A stretch of 64,000 nucleotides of DNA, from contig JBKECP010000020.1 in the NCBI GenBank assembly GCA_047974765.1, positions 186,001 to 250,000 on the forward strand. Direction: 5' to 3'. The position numbers were made by a program, and so were the translations under genes. This document shows positions 55,091 to 63,958 of this stretch, one piece after another. Each line of letters starts with the position of its first letter. Within the stretch, counting starts at the first letter, position 1. The notes beneath the pieces are model-generated. The model was not told where the DNA came from. It saw only the letters and a program-made list of their open reading frames with translations, and ran no database searches. The DNA comes from JBKECP01 sp047974765. Its GTDB lineage: Bacteria; Pseudomonadota; Gammaproteobacteria; Pseudomonadales; Halieaceae.

Positions 55091-55723
55091 ATGGCAGTGC
55101 TTGAACTGGTAACGGCTGGGGGTTGGCTGATGGTGCTGATCCTGATCTGCTCAGTAGTGGCGGTTGCAATTTGTATTGAGCGACTTTATACACTTAACCC
55201 CAAAAAAATTGCACCGCCACACCTGCTGGCTACTGTGTGGAAACAGATCAAGGCCGGTGAAATCAATGCCGAACGAATTAAAACCCTGCGTCAGTCGTCA
55301 CCGCTGGGTCGTATTCTGGCGGCCGGGCTGAGTAATGCTGCTCACGGTCGTGATGTTATGAAAGAGAGTATTCAGGAAGCGGCCAGTCATGTGATTCACG
55401 ACCTTGAACGCTATCTCAACACACTGGGGACCATTGCGGCCATTGCCCCCTTGCTGGGGCTGTTGGGTACGGTGGTTGGCATGATCAAGGTTTTTGCTGA
55501 AATTATGGCCCAGGGGACCGGCAATGCGAGCGCACTGGCAGGCGGTATTTCCGAGGCTTTAATTACTACCGCAGCCGGGTTGGCGGTGGCGATTCCTGCC
55601 TTGGTAATGCACCGCTATTTTACCGGCCGTATCGATGGCATTGTGGTTGAACTGGAGCAGGAAACCATCAAGCTGGTCGATGCAATGCACGCTGAGGATC
55701 AACAGGGGGCGAGTAGCCGGTGA
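55091..55723 (+). CDS. exbB: MotA/TolQ/ExbB proton channel protein
   Basis: This 210-residue inner-membrane protein has three helices. The family core NTLGTIAAIAPLLGLLGTVVGMIKVFAEI and GGISEALITTAAGLAVAIPALVMHRYF is intact. With ExbD it uses the proton gradient to energise an envelope process, through TonB in the classic system. No tonB lies nearby. As in Pseudomonas (exbB2/exbD2) the pair sits beside lipid A genes, so its partner is uncertain. It overlaps exbD by 4 bases. Confidence 0.9.
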   Translation: MAVLELVTAGGWLMVLILICSVVAVAICIERLYTLNPKKIAPPHLLATVWKQIKAGEINAERIKTLRQSSPLGRILAAGLSNAAHGRDVMKESIQEAASHVIHDLERYLNTLGTIAAIAPLLGLLGTVVGMIKVFAEIMAQGTGNASALAGGISEALITTAAGLAVAIPALVMHRYFTGRIDGIVVELEQETIKLVDAMHAEDQQGASSR

Positions 55724-56148
55724 AATTTCGCCGTCAGAGTCGGGATGAGGTCAGCGTCAATCTGACACCGCTGATTGATATTGTTTTCCTGTTGCTGATC
55801 TTTTTTATGGTATCAACCACTTTTGACCGTGAGACCCAGCTCAGTATTGATTTGCCTGAGGCCAGTGGCGAAGTGGCTGATGCGGTTGAGCGGCAGGTGG
55901 AAATTCTTATCGATGAAGCTGGTAACTACCGGGTAAATGGTGAGAAACTTGTGGATACGCGGATGCGCACATTACAAGCTGCCATCTATAAAATATCCGC
56001 GGGAGATACCACTTTGCCGATGATTATTACTGCCGATGCCCAGACCGCACACCAAAGCGTAGTTCGCGCTATGGATGCTGCCGGCCAAATGGGCTTTGTT
56101 CACCTGAGTATTACCACACAGCAGCCTAACGATCATAGTGATGGCTAA
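55720..56148 (+). CDS. exbD: ExbD/TolR family protein
   Basis: This 142-residue protein has a single N-terminal helix, VNLTPLIDIVFLLLIFFMVSTTF, containing the proton-carrying Asp (D in PLIDIVF). A periplasmic domain with the family block GEKLVDTRMRTLQAAIY and ITADAQTAHQSVVRAMDAAGQMGF follows. It starts with GTG inside the exbB stop and overlaps msbA by 8 bases, so the genes are probably co-translated. Confidence 0.92.
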   Translation: MKFRRQSRDEVSVNLTPLIDIVFLLLIFFMVSTTFDRETQLSIDLPEASGEVADAVERQVEILIDEAGNYRVNGEKLVDTRMRTLQAAIYKISAGDTTLPMIITADAQTAHQSVVRAMDAAGQMGFVHLSITTQQPNDHSDG

Positions 56149-57976
56149 AGCCGCCCGTTACGTTCCCCGTCAGGGGCGCATGAGTGACTGGCAGCTCTAT
56201 CGTCGACTGATCGGCTATGCACTGCCTTACTGGAAGCTCTTTGCGCTCAGTATTGTGGGTTTTTTGCTTTATTCGGCCGGTAATGTATTGCTGGCAGATC
56301 TGATGCAGTTCCTGCTTGATGCCATAGGCGATGCAGACCTGAAAGATGAAGGTGTGGTGGCCAGCCTTGCCTATCGTTTCTGGGACCCACAGCAATTGAC
56401 GGAGATGGAATTTGCACGTATTGCCGTGCCGGTTGCTGCTGTGATACTGGCCTTTACCCGTGCCACCGGCTATTTTGCCGGCACTTTCTTTATGACCAAT
56501 GTGGCCCGCAACCTTATTCACAATCTGCGCTGTGAGCTTTTTGACAGTATCCTGGCGGCGCCGTGCAGCTACTATGATCACCACAGCCAGGGTTCTTTGA
56601 TCTCCAAAATTACGTTTAATGTTGAGCAGGTCTCCGGTGCAGCCACTAAAGCATTGAAGGTGATTATTGGTGAAGGGCTGACAGTGATTGGTCTGATCAG
56701 TTACATGCTTTATCAGAATTGGCGGCTCAGCCTGGTGTTTTTTGCTGTTACGCCGATTATTGCTCTGGTCGTGTCAATAGTGGGCAAATACTTTCGCCGC
56801 TACAGCCGCCGTATTCAGGATTCCATGGGGGATGTGACCCAGGTCAGTAACGAAAGTGTTGGTGGCTACAAGGAAATTCGCATCTTTGGCGGACAGCAGC
56901 AACAGAGTGAGCGCTTTGGTGCGGCCAGTAATTACAACCGGGAGCAAAGTCTGAAGCTCGCCTTTGCTGACGCCCTGTCAACACCGGTTATTCAGTCATT
57001 GCTGGCTGTTTCTCTTGCTGTTCTGGTCTGGATTGCCCTCGACCCGGATATGTTGGCGGAATTTACCGAAGGTGGACTGGTAGCTTTTTTAACGGCGGCG
57101 GGCCTGCTGGGTAAGCCGGTGCGCCAGCTCAGTGGCATCCAGAGTACGATTCAGCGGGCACTGGCGGCGGCGGAGGATATTTTTGCCCAGATCGATGAAG
57201 ATAAAGAGCGTGATACTGGCAGTTTTAACTTAACGCGAGCCAAAGGCCATTTGCAGCTTCATAAGCTGAGCTTTACCTACCCCGGTGCTGATGAACCGGT
57301 GTTGCAGGATATCAATCTTGAGGTAAATGCCGGTAAAACCGTAGCGCTGGTGGGGCGTTCTGGCAGTGGTAAGAGCACACTGGTGCAGCTGTTGGCACGG
57401 TTTTACGATATCGGGCAGGGCTCGATTACTCTCGACGGTGTTGATATTCAGGACTACGAGCTGGCAAACCTGCGTTCGCAGCTGGCGATGGTGTCTCAGA
57501 ATGTGACTTTGTTTCACGATAGCGTGCGCAACAATATTGCTTATGGCGCACTGGCCAATGCCAGTGATGAGGCTGTGCGCGCTGCTGCCGGGGCGGCTTT
57601 TGCCCTGGATTTTATTGATGCACTGCCCCAGGGTTTTGGTACCGTGCTGGGTGACGACGGCGGCGGTTTAAGCGGCGGTCAGCGTCAGAGAATTGCGATT
57701 GCGCGCGCTATTTTAAAGGATGCGCCGGTACTGATTCTCGATGAGGCCACCTCGGCGCTTGACAATGAAAGTGAACACCGCATCCAGCGGGCACTGGAGC
57801 AGGTGATGAGTGGCCGCACAACCATTGTTATTGCTCACCGTCTGTCCACGGTTGAACACGCTGACTGTATTGTGGTTATGGATCAGGGACGTATTGTTGC
57901 CCAGGGCAGTCACAGTCAATTGCTGGCTCAGGACGGGCTCTATGCCCAGCTCTACCACCAGTCCTTCAGCGACTGA
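56141..57976 (+). CDS. msbA: Lipid A exporter MsbA
   Basis: This ABC half-transporter flips core-lipid A across the inner membrane. The ATG at 56141 gives 611 residues; a GTG one codon earlier is possible. Six transmembrane helices (about 30-330) include the coupling region GGYKEIRIFGGQ. The ATPase has Walker A GRSGSGKSTLVQLL, signature LSGGQRQRIAIARAI and Walker B VLILDEATSALD. Adjacency to lpxK supports the MsbA name over other exporters. In P. aeruginosa, as I recall, msbA lies elsewhere. Confidence 0.93.
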   Translation: MAKAARYVPRQGRMSDWQLYRRLIGYALPYWKLFALSIVGFLLYSAGNVLLADLMQFLLDAIGDADLKDEGVVASLAYRFWDPQQLTEMEFARIAVPVAAVILAFTRATGYFAGTFFMTNVARNLIHNLRCELFDSILAAPCSYYDHHSQGSLISKITFNVEQVSGAATKALKVIIGEGLTVIGLISYMLYQNWRLSLVFFAVTPIIALVVSIVGKYFRRYSRRIQDSMGDVTQVSNESVGGYKEIRIFGGQQQQSERFGAASNYNREQSLKLAFADALSTPVIQSLLAVSLAVLVWIALDPDMLAEFTEGGLVAFLTAAGLLGKPVRQLSGIQSTIQRALAAAEDIFAQIDEDKERDTGSFNLTRAKGHLQLHKLSFTYPGADEPVLQDINLEVNAGKTVALVGRSGSGKSTLVQLLARFYDIGQGSITLDGVDIQDYELANLRSQLAMVSQNVTLFHDSVRNNIAYGALANASDEAVRAAAGAAFALDFIDALPQGFGTVLGDDGGGLSGGQRQRIAIARAILKDAPVLILDEATSALDNESEHRIQRALEQVMSGRTTIVIAHRLSTVEHADCIVVMDQGRIVAQGSHSQLLAQDGLYAQLYHQSFSD

Positions 57977-57977
57977 T

Positions 57978-58970
57978 ATGTCGTTCGCCTCAGGTATGGA
58001 GCAGGCCTGGTATCGCGGTGCCTCCTGGTTGTGGCTGTTACGCCCGCTTGAAATTCCCTTTCGCTCTATTGCTGCAACCCGGCGCTGGCTCTATGCCAGC
58101 GGGCGTTGTGATAGTTACCGTGCGCCAGTACCGGTGGTGGTGGTTGGCAATATCACCGTCGGAGGCACTGGCAAGACGCCGGTTGTGATTGCACTGGTGG
58201 AGGCATTGCAGGCGGCGGGCTTGCGGCCGGGCGTAATCAGTCGGGGTTACGGTGCCAGTGTAGGCGGATTTCCCCGGGAGTTGTCAGCTAACAGCCGGGC
58301 CTCAGAGGTGGGTGATGAGCCACTATTGATCTACCAGCGCACTGGTGCGCCCTGTGTGGTGGATCCGCAACGGGCGAGGGCGGCTCAAAGTCTGCTTGCA
58401 CGACACCCGGTTGATATCCTGATCAGTGATGACGGCCTGCAACACTATGCTCTGGCGCGGGATTTTGAAATTGCCCTGCTGGATCAGCAGCGCGGTATCG
58501 GCAATGGTTTTTGTCTGCCGGCAGGGCCGTTACGAGAACCCCCATCCCGGCTGGACAGCGTTGACTGCCTGCTTTATCGGGGCGGGGAGGGTGAACATGA
58601 CAGCGTGCGCTACCAGCCCACTGCGCTGGTGGATGTAGTGAGTGGCAAGTCGCTGCCCTTTGATAAGCAGCAATTTGGTGCCAGCGTGCTGGCGGTAACC
58701 GGTATCGGTCAGCCCGAACAGTTTTTTGCCAGCCTGCGTGCAGCAGGTTTTAAAGCGCAGGAACAGGTTTTTCCCGATCATTACGCCTATACTAAGGTGG
58801 ATATCGAGGCTTTCGGTGATGGTCCGGTTATTATCACCGAAAAAGACGCGGTAAAATGTCGGACACTGCTAACGCCCCGGGATGTTGGGCGACTGTGGTA
58901 TTTGCGTATTGATGCCGTGCTGCCAGCGGTCCTGATTGAACGTGTGACGGCATTGGTAAAGCCCGCCTGA
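57978..58970 (+). CDS. lpxK: Tetraacyldisaccharide 4'-kinase LpxK
   Basis: This enzyme phosphorylates the lipid A disaccharide at the 4' position at the inner membrane. It is 330 residues from ATG 57978 (E. coli 328); an upstream in-frame extension to 57810 lies in msbA. The N-terminal amphipathic helix region (about 10-30, WYRGASWLWLLRPLE) is followed by the P-loop VVVGNITVGGTGKTP (54-68). Later blocks are GVISRGYGAS, DDGLQHYALARDFEI and ITEKDAVKC. It lies 1 base after the msbA stop. Confidence 0.95.
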   Translation: MSFASGMEQAWYRGASWLWLLRPLEIPFRSIAATRRWLYASGRCDSYRAPVPVVVVGNITVGGTGKTPVVIALVEALQAAGLRPGVISRGYGASVGGFPRELSANSRASEVGDEPLLIYQRTGAPCVVDPQRARAAQSLLARHPVDILISDDGLQHYALARDFEIALLDQQRGIGNGFCLPAGPLREPPSRLDSVDCLLYRGGEGEHDSVRYQPTALVDVVSGKSLPFDKQQFGASVLAVTGIGQPEQFFASLRAAGFKAQEQVFPDHYAYTKVDIEAFGDGPVIITEKDAVKCRTLLTPRDVGRLWYLRIDAVLPAVLIERVTALVKPA

Positions 58971-59075
58971 GCAGCCATTGATGTTTTACACGGTTGGATC
59001 GGCCGCTTCAGGATAGTTTTACCCGAAGATCGCCCCTCGTGCTATAAGACCCGCTTTAAATTCCGAGAGATCTGT

Positions 59076-59831
59076 ATGTCCTTTATTGTTGTCATTCCCG
59101 CCCGTTATGCCTCCACCCGTTTGCCGGGCAAGCCCCTGCAGGATATTGGTGGCAAGCCGATGTTGCAGCGTGTCTGGGAGCAGGCAGGTAAAAGTGCGGC
59201 CGCACAGGTTGTGATTGCAACAGATGATCAGCGGATTGAATCGGTGGCGCAGGGTTTTGGCGCCCAGGTCTGTATGACGAATTCGCAGCATCCTTCAGGC
59301 ACTGACCGTTTGCAGGAAGTTGCCTGTGTACTCGGTTTTGACGATGATTCGATCGTTGTTAATGTGCAGGGTGATGAACCCTTGATTCCACCGGTGGTGA
59401 TCGATCAGGTAGCGGCGAACCTGGCTGCTGAGCCGACGGCGGATATCGCTACGCTGTGTGAGTCTGTCCAGGAAGTAGCTGTACTGAAGGATCCCAATGT
59501 GGTGAAAGTGGTGAGCGATAGCAAGGGGTTTGCCCATTATTTCAGTCGGGCGCCTATCCCCTGGCCGCGGGATGCCTTTGTCGGCGAACCAAACGCTCTG
59601 CCATCGGGGCAGAACTGGTTCCGGCATATTGGCATTTATGCTTATCGCACCCGCTTTTTGCATCGCTATGTTGGCTGGCAGGCTGCACCCGCTGAACAGC
59701 TTGAGCAACTTGAACAGTTACGGGCGCTCTATAATGGCGTTAAAATCCATGTCAGCGAAGCTTGTGAAAGGGTGCCTGGCGGGGTTGATACACCGGCTGA
59801 TCTTGAGCGTTTGAGAACATATTTTAGCTAA
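59076..59831 (+). CDS. kdsB: CMP-Kdo synthetase KdsB
   Basis: This enzyme activates Kdo with CTP for attachment to lipid A. It has 251 residues with the nucleotidyltransferase opening VVIPARYASTRLPGKPL. Typical blocks are VVIATDDQRIESVAQGFG, MTNSQHPSGTDRLQEV, VNVQGDEPLIPP and HIGIYAYRTRFL. The 105-base gap after lpxK contains a -10-like TATAAG, so it may have its own promoter. In Pseudomonas, as I recall, a small Trm112-like gene occupies this gap; none is visible here. Confidence 0.95.
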   Translation: MSFIVVIPARYASTRLPGKPLQDIGGKPMLQRVWEQAGKSAAAQVVIATDDQRIESVAQGFGAQVCMTNSQHPSGTDRLQEVACVLGFDDDSIVVNVQGDEPLIPPVVIDQVAANLAAEPTADIATLCESVQEVAVLKDPNVVKVVSDSKGFAHYFSRAPIPWPRDAFVGEPNALPSGQNWFRHIGIYAYRTRFLHRYVGWQAAPAEQLEQLEQLRALYNGVKIHVSEACERVPGGVDTPADLERLRTYFS

Positions 59832-59839
59832 GGAAAGCT

Positions 59840-60343
59840 ATGTGGAACTTTCTGAAAGATGATAGATCCGTGCGAATTCTTTTTGTTTGCCTCGGCAATA
59901 TCTGCCGTTCGCCAACTGCCGAGGGTGTCTTTGAAGCAATGGTGGTTGAGCAGGGGCACAGCGACTGGATCAAGGTGGACTCCTGCGGCACGGGCGACTG
60001 GCACCTGGGCTATCCGCCGGACAGGCGCGCACAGGCAGTGGCGATAGAACGTGGTTATGATTTGTCCTTGCTGCGTTCACGGCAAATAAAAGCAGCTGAT
60101 TTTAAAAAGTATCACTATATTCTGGCTATGGATGACTCCAATCTGGCTGACCTGGAAATGATGAAACCGGAAAGTTTCAGTGGGCACCTGGGCTTGTTTC
60201 TCGATTATGTTCCAGAGGTTGAGCTGCAGGAAGTACCCGACCCCTATTATGGCAATAACGACGGCTTCAGTTATGTGCTTGATCTGGTAGAGCAGGCCAG
60301 TGCAGCTTTGTTGGCGGAGATAGTGCGTGCACATCGAGACTGA
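59840..60343 (+). CDS. ptpA: Low-molecular-weight protein tyrosine phosphatase
   Basis: The 167-residue protein has the active-site loop CLGNICRS, with nucleophile C17 and R23 (C-x5-R), and the acid loop VPDPYYGNNDGF near residue 132. Low-molecular-weight tyrosine phosphatases often control capsule export kinases (Wzb type), but no kinase or capsule gene lies here; the envelope setting is conserved with Pseudomonas. It starts 8 bases after kdsB and overlaps murB by 17 bases. Confidence 0.88.
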   Translation: MWNFLKDDRSVRILFVCLGNICRSPTAEGVFEAMVVEQGHSDWIKVDSCGTGDWHLGYPPDRRAQAVAIERGYDLSLLRSRQIKAADFKKYHYILAMDDSNLADLEMMKPESFSGHLGLFLDYVPEVELQEVPDPYYGNNDGFSYVLDLVEQASAALLAEIVRAHRD

Positions 60344-61376
60344 CGCCGCACTTGCCCAATACAATACACTTGCTTTTGAGGCCACCAGTGCAGCACTGAT
60401 TCGGGCCAGCTCAATGAGCACCCTGAAAGAGGTGCTGGTCTGGGCGCAAGGTGGTACGCACAAGGGCGGTCATGACCTGATCCCTCTCGGGGGTGGCAGT
60501 AACATTGTACTGGCGGGTGATCTGCCACAGGCCGTATTGTCGGTGGAACTCAAGGGGCGAAAGGTCCTGAAACGTGGGTCTGAGTCTGTTGAAGTGGCCG
60601 TTGCAGCCGGTGAAAACTGGCATGAACTGGTTGCCTGGACTCTGGCACAGGGTTTTTACGGCCTGGAAAATCTGGCTTTGATTCCCGGTTGTGTGGGTGC
60701 GGCCCCTATCCAGAATATCGGTGCCTATGGTGTTGAGCTGGCCAGTGTCTTGCACCGTGTACACGCTCTGGATATTGCCAGCGGACAAACGTTGATACTG
60801 TCTGCCGCCGATTGCCAGCTTGGTTATCGTGATTCTGTTTTCAAGCAGGCGCTGCGGGATCAGGTGGTAATTTATCAGGTGGATTTGACCTTATCCACTC
60901 ATCCAAATATCCAGCTGGCTTATCCTGCGCTGGCTGATTTCCTGCAACAACAGGGTATTGACAAACCCTCTCCAGAGCAGGTCTTTGATGCTGTTGTCGC
61001 CATTCGGCGTGCCCGTTTGCCAGATAGTACGATTGAACCCAATGCGGGCAGTTTCTTCAAAAATCCGGTATTGCCTTTGGCGCAGGCAGAGGTGCTCGTC
61101 GGCGACTATCCCCGGCTGCCCCGTTATCGTGTGGCCGACGACCTTGTCAAAGTACCCGCCGCCTGGCTGATCGAGCAGTGTGGCTGGAAGGGGCGCAGGC
61201 TGGGGCAGGTCGGTGTTCATCCGGATCATGCCCTGGTGCTGGTGAATTACGGCAGCCGCCACGGCAGTGAGTTACTGACACTGGCGGATCAGATACAGAC
61301 TTCAGTGCAGATACGCTTTGGCATTGATCTGGACATTGAACCGCGCATCTACGGTGGGATGAATGAGCGGCTTTGA
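60327..61376 (+). CDS. murB: UDP-N-acetylenolpyruvoylglucosamine reductase MurB
   Basis: This FAD enzyme forms UDP-MurNAc in peptidoglycan synthesis. It has 349 residues, type I (E. coli 342). Landmarks are NTLAFEATSAA near the start, the FAD-binding LIPLGGGSNIVLAGD, IPGCVGAAPIQNIGAYGVEL, the catalytic-site block LGYRDSVFK, EPNAGSFFKNP with the catalytic Ser, and PAAWLIEQCGWKG. It begins with GTG inside ptpA and ends 14 bases inside uvrC. Confidence 0.95.
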   Translation: MHIETDAALAQYNTLAFEATSAALIRASSMSTLKEVLVWAQGGTHKGGHDLIPLGGGSNIVLAGDLPQAVLSVELKGRKVLKRGSESVEVAVAAGENWHELVAWTLAQGFYGLENLALIPGCVGAAPIQNIGAYGVELASVLHRVHALDIASGQTLILSAADCQLGYRDSVFKQALRDQVVIYQVDLTLSTHPNIQLAYPALADFLQQQGIDKPSPEQVFDAVVAIRRARLPDSTIEPNAGSFFKNPVLPLAQAEVLVGDYPRLPRYRVADDLVKVPAAWLIEQCGWKGRRLGQVGVHPDHALVLVNYGSRHGSELLTLADQIQTSVQIRFGIDLDIEPRIYGGMNERL

Positions 61377-63189
61377 CAGCGCCTCCTTCCTCAAGCGGCT
61401 GACGACACGGCCTGGTGTGTATCAGATGTATGATGCGGCAGGCAAACTGCTTTATGTCGGCAAGGCAAAGCATCTGCGCAATCGTGTCAGCAGTTATTTC
61501 CGCGCCAGTGGCTTGTCGGAAAAAACCATGGCCCTGGTCAGTCGTATTGACAATATCCAGGTAACGGTAACCTCCACTGAGGTGGACGCACTGTTGCTGG
61601 AACACAACCTGATTAAATCTCACCGACCGCCTTATAACATTCTGTTGCGGGATGACAAAAGCTACCCCTATATTTTTCTGTCCAGCCGTGATCCTTATCC
61701 CAGGCTGGCTTTGCATCGGGGTGCGCGCCGCCACAAAGGCGAATACTTTGGTCCCTATCCCGGTGCCGGCGCCGTGCGCGAATCACTGCATCTGATGCAA
61801 AAAGTGTTCAAGGTGCGCCAGTGTGAAGACAGTTATTTCAGCAACCGCTCGCGACCCTGTCTGCAATATCAGATTGGTCGCTGTACAGCGCCCTGTGTGA
61901 AGCTGGTCAGTGAGGAGGATTACGCCGCACAGGTTGAACATTCACGACTCTTTCTCAGTGGCAAATCACAGCAACTAATGATGCAGCTGGCTGATGAGAT
62001 GGAGCAGGCTGCCGCCGTTATGGCCTATGAAAAAGCTGCTGTATTGCGCGATCAGCTTGCTCAGCTACAACAGGTACAGGCAAGTCAGAGTATTGAAGGC
62101 AGCAGTGGTGATCTGGATATTGTAGCGGCGGCGATCGAGGGTGGACGCTGCTGTGTACAGGTGCTTTTTGTGCGTTCGGCGCGGGTACTTGGCAGCAAAA
62201 GTTATTACCCACCACTCAAACTGGAAGAAACTCCGGCACAGGTGCTGACGGCTTTTTTGCCTCAGTATTATTTGAGTGATAACCGGTCGATTCCAGCCGA
62301 TATTGTTGTTAATGCCGAGCCGCTTGAGGTGACTACCTTGTGTGAAGCTTTGAGCGTGGCGGCGGGGCGCAAGGTGACAGTTCGTCATCGTGTTCGTGAC
62401 GTCCGTGCGCGCTGGTTGCAGCTGGCCGGTCAGACGGCCCAGACCAATCTGCAGGCCCATATTGCGTCTCGTCAGACCACGCTGGAGCGAATGGAGGCTT
62501 TGCGACAATTGCTTGGCCTTGATGTTTTGCCTGAACGCATGGAGTGCTTTGACATCAGTCACAGCGCTGGTGAGGCGACTGTCGCCTCCTGTGTAGTTTT
62601 TGATCAGAACGGCCCGCGCAAATCAGATTATCGCAAATTCAATATTGAGGGCATCGTCGCCGGTGATGACTACGCAGCCATGCAACAGGCGCTGGAGCGG
62701 CGTTACAAGCGTCTTCGGAGCGGAGAGGGTGTAATGCCCGATATTCTCTTTATTGATGGTGGCAAAGGCCAGGTGGCACAAGCTACAGGAGTGTTGTCAG
62801 CCTTGCATATTGATACGATCACTGTCATTGGTGTCGCCAAAGGCACTACCCGCAAGGCAGGTTTTGAAACGCTGATTATGGCCAGTGACGGGACTGAGCG
62901 GCAATTACCGGGTGATAATGCGGCCCTGCACCTGATACAGTATGTTCGGGATGAAGCCCACCGCTTTGCCATTACCGGTCATCGCGCCCGGCGGGATAAA
63001 GCCCGCAAGCGCTCTCAGCTGGAGGGTATTGCGGGGGTTGGTGCCAAACGCAGGCGCGAGTTATTACGGCATTTTGGCAGTGCTCAGGGTGTGGGTAATG
63101 CCAGTGTGGATGAATTGCGCAAGGTGTCTGGCATCAATGCCAGGCTGGCACAGCAGATATACGATCACCTGCATGTGATCACGGATTAG
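61363..63189 (+). CDS. uvrC: Excinuclease ABC subunit C
   Basis: UvrC makes both incisions in nucleotide excision repair. It has 608 residues (E. coli 610). The N-terminal GIY-YIG nuclease has RPGVYQMYDAAGKLLYVGKA, followed by the cysteine-rich QIGRCTAPCV and the UVR domain (about 200-235). The RNase-H-like nuclease has ECFDISHSAGEATVASCVVF and DILFIDGGKGQ, and two helix-hairpin-helix motifs close the protein (LEGIAGVGAKRRRELLRHFG). It overlaps murB and is followed 8 bases later by pgsA. Together with mfd, the window holds two genes of the same repair route. Confidence 0.97.
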   Translation: MSGFDSASFLKRLTTRPGVYQMYDAAGKLLYVGKAKHLRNRVSSYFRASGLSEKTMALVSRIDNIQVTVTSTEVDALLLEHNLIKSHRPPYNILLRDDKSYPYIFLSSRDPYPRLALHRGARRHKGEYFGPYPGAGAVRESLHLMQKVFKVRQCEDSYFSNRSRPCLQYQIGRCTAPCVKLVSEEDYAAQVEHSRLFLSGKSQQLMMQLADEMEQAAAVMAYEKAAVLRDQLAQLQQVQASQSIEGSSGDLDIVAAAIEGGRCCVQVLFVRSARVLGSKSYYPPLKLEETPAQVLTAFLPQYYLSDNRSIPADIVVNAEPLEVTTLCEALSVAAGRKVTVRHRVRDVRARWLQLAGQTAQTNLQAHIASRQTTLERMEALRQLLGLDVLPERMECFDISHSAGEATVASCVVFDQNGPRKSDYRKFNIEGIVAGDDYAAMQQALERRYKRLRSGEGVMPDILFIDGGKGQVAQATGVLSALHIDTITVIGVAKGTTRKAGFETLIMASDGTERQLPGDNAALHLIQYVRDEAHRFAITGHRARRDKARKRSQLEGIAGVGAKRRRELLRHFGSAQGVGNASVDELRKVSGINARLAQQIYDHLHVITD

Positions 63190-63197
63190 GAGCCATT

Positions 63198-63758
63198 TTG
63201 CAGATTAATATTCCCAATGCACTGACCATTATGCGCATTGCGCTGATACCTGTCATGGTGGCGGTGTTTTATCTGCCGTTTGAACACCATTTGCTGGTTG
63301 CGGCGGGCATCTTCGGTTTTGCGGCAGTAACTGACTGGTTTGATGGTTATCTTGCCCGCCGCTTGGGTCAGATGACCAAATTTGGTGCTTTTCTTGACCC
63401 GGTAGCGGATAAACTGATGGTTTCTATTGCCCTGGTGCTGCTGGTTGAGCGCCATAACACCATACTGTTCACATTGGCTGCCTGCGTTATTATCGGTCGG
63501 GAAATTGTTATTTCGGCTCTGCGCGAATGGATGGCTGAGCTGGGCCAGCGTACGTCAGTGGCAGTGTCTTATATCGGCAAGGTGAAAACGGCTTTTCAGA
63601 TGCTGGCTATTATCGGCTTGTTGGCAATTGACCCCGGCACTACACAAGGCTGGCTGTTGGCGCTGTGTTATGTTTTGCTGTATAGCGCAGCTGCGCTGAC
63701 ACTGTGGTCGATGCTGGTCTATCTGCGTGCAGCATGGGGCATTATTAAAGATCAATAA
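63198..63758 (+). CDS. pgsA: Phosphatidylglycerophosphate synthase PgsA
   Basis: This membrane enzyme makes phosphatidylglycerophosphate from CDP-diacylglycerol and glycerol 3-phosphate. It has 186 residues with about five helices. The CDP-alcohol phosphotransferase motif is complete: DWFDGYLARRLGQMTKFGAFLDPVADKLM region, matching D-x2-DG-x2-AR-x8-G-x3-D-x3-D. The start is a TTG (63198) with an AGGAG ribosome site, and no ATG lies near. The uvrC-pgsA-tRNA-Gly order is common in gammaproteobacteria. Confidence 0.95.
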   Translation: MQINIPNALTIMRIALIPVMVAVFYLPFEHHLLVAAGIFGFAAVTDWFDGYLARRLGQMTKFGAFLDPVADKLMVSIALVLLVERHNTILFTLAACVIIGREIVISALREWMAELGQRTSVAVSYIGKVKTAFQMLAIIGLLAIDPGTTQGWLLALCYVLLYSAAALTLWSMLVYLRAAWGIIKDQ

Positions 63759-63801
63759 AACCCGCTATTTCAGTGGCTTAATGGATTTTTCAGCAAAGTT
63801 A

Positions 63802-63829
63802 TTGACTCCGGCTCTGCAATTCATACAAT
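63802..63829 (+). promoter_or_regulatory. Promoter of the tRNA-Gly at the right edge
   Basis: TTGACT (63802-63807) and TACAAT (63824-63829) are 16 bases apart, upstream of tRNA-Gly. A GC-rich segment follows the -10 box. Confidence 0.75.
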
Positions 63830-63882
63830 GGGCAGCCTCGCCGGTAATGGCGACCGTGGCAACGGTATAAATGTGTGATTAT

Positions 63883-63958
63883 GCGGGAATAGCTCAGTTG
63901 GTAGAGCGCAACCTTGCCAAGGTTGAGGTCGCCGGTTCGAACCCGGTTTCCCGCTCCA
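63883..63958 (+). tRNA. tRNA-Gly (GCC), second copy
   Basis: This 76-base gene with encoded CCA is identical to the minus-strand copy at 28219-28294, with the GCC anticodon and discriminator T. In related bacteria further tRNA genes (Cys, Leu) often follow; the window ends 42 bases later, before any could be seen. Confidence 0.97.
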
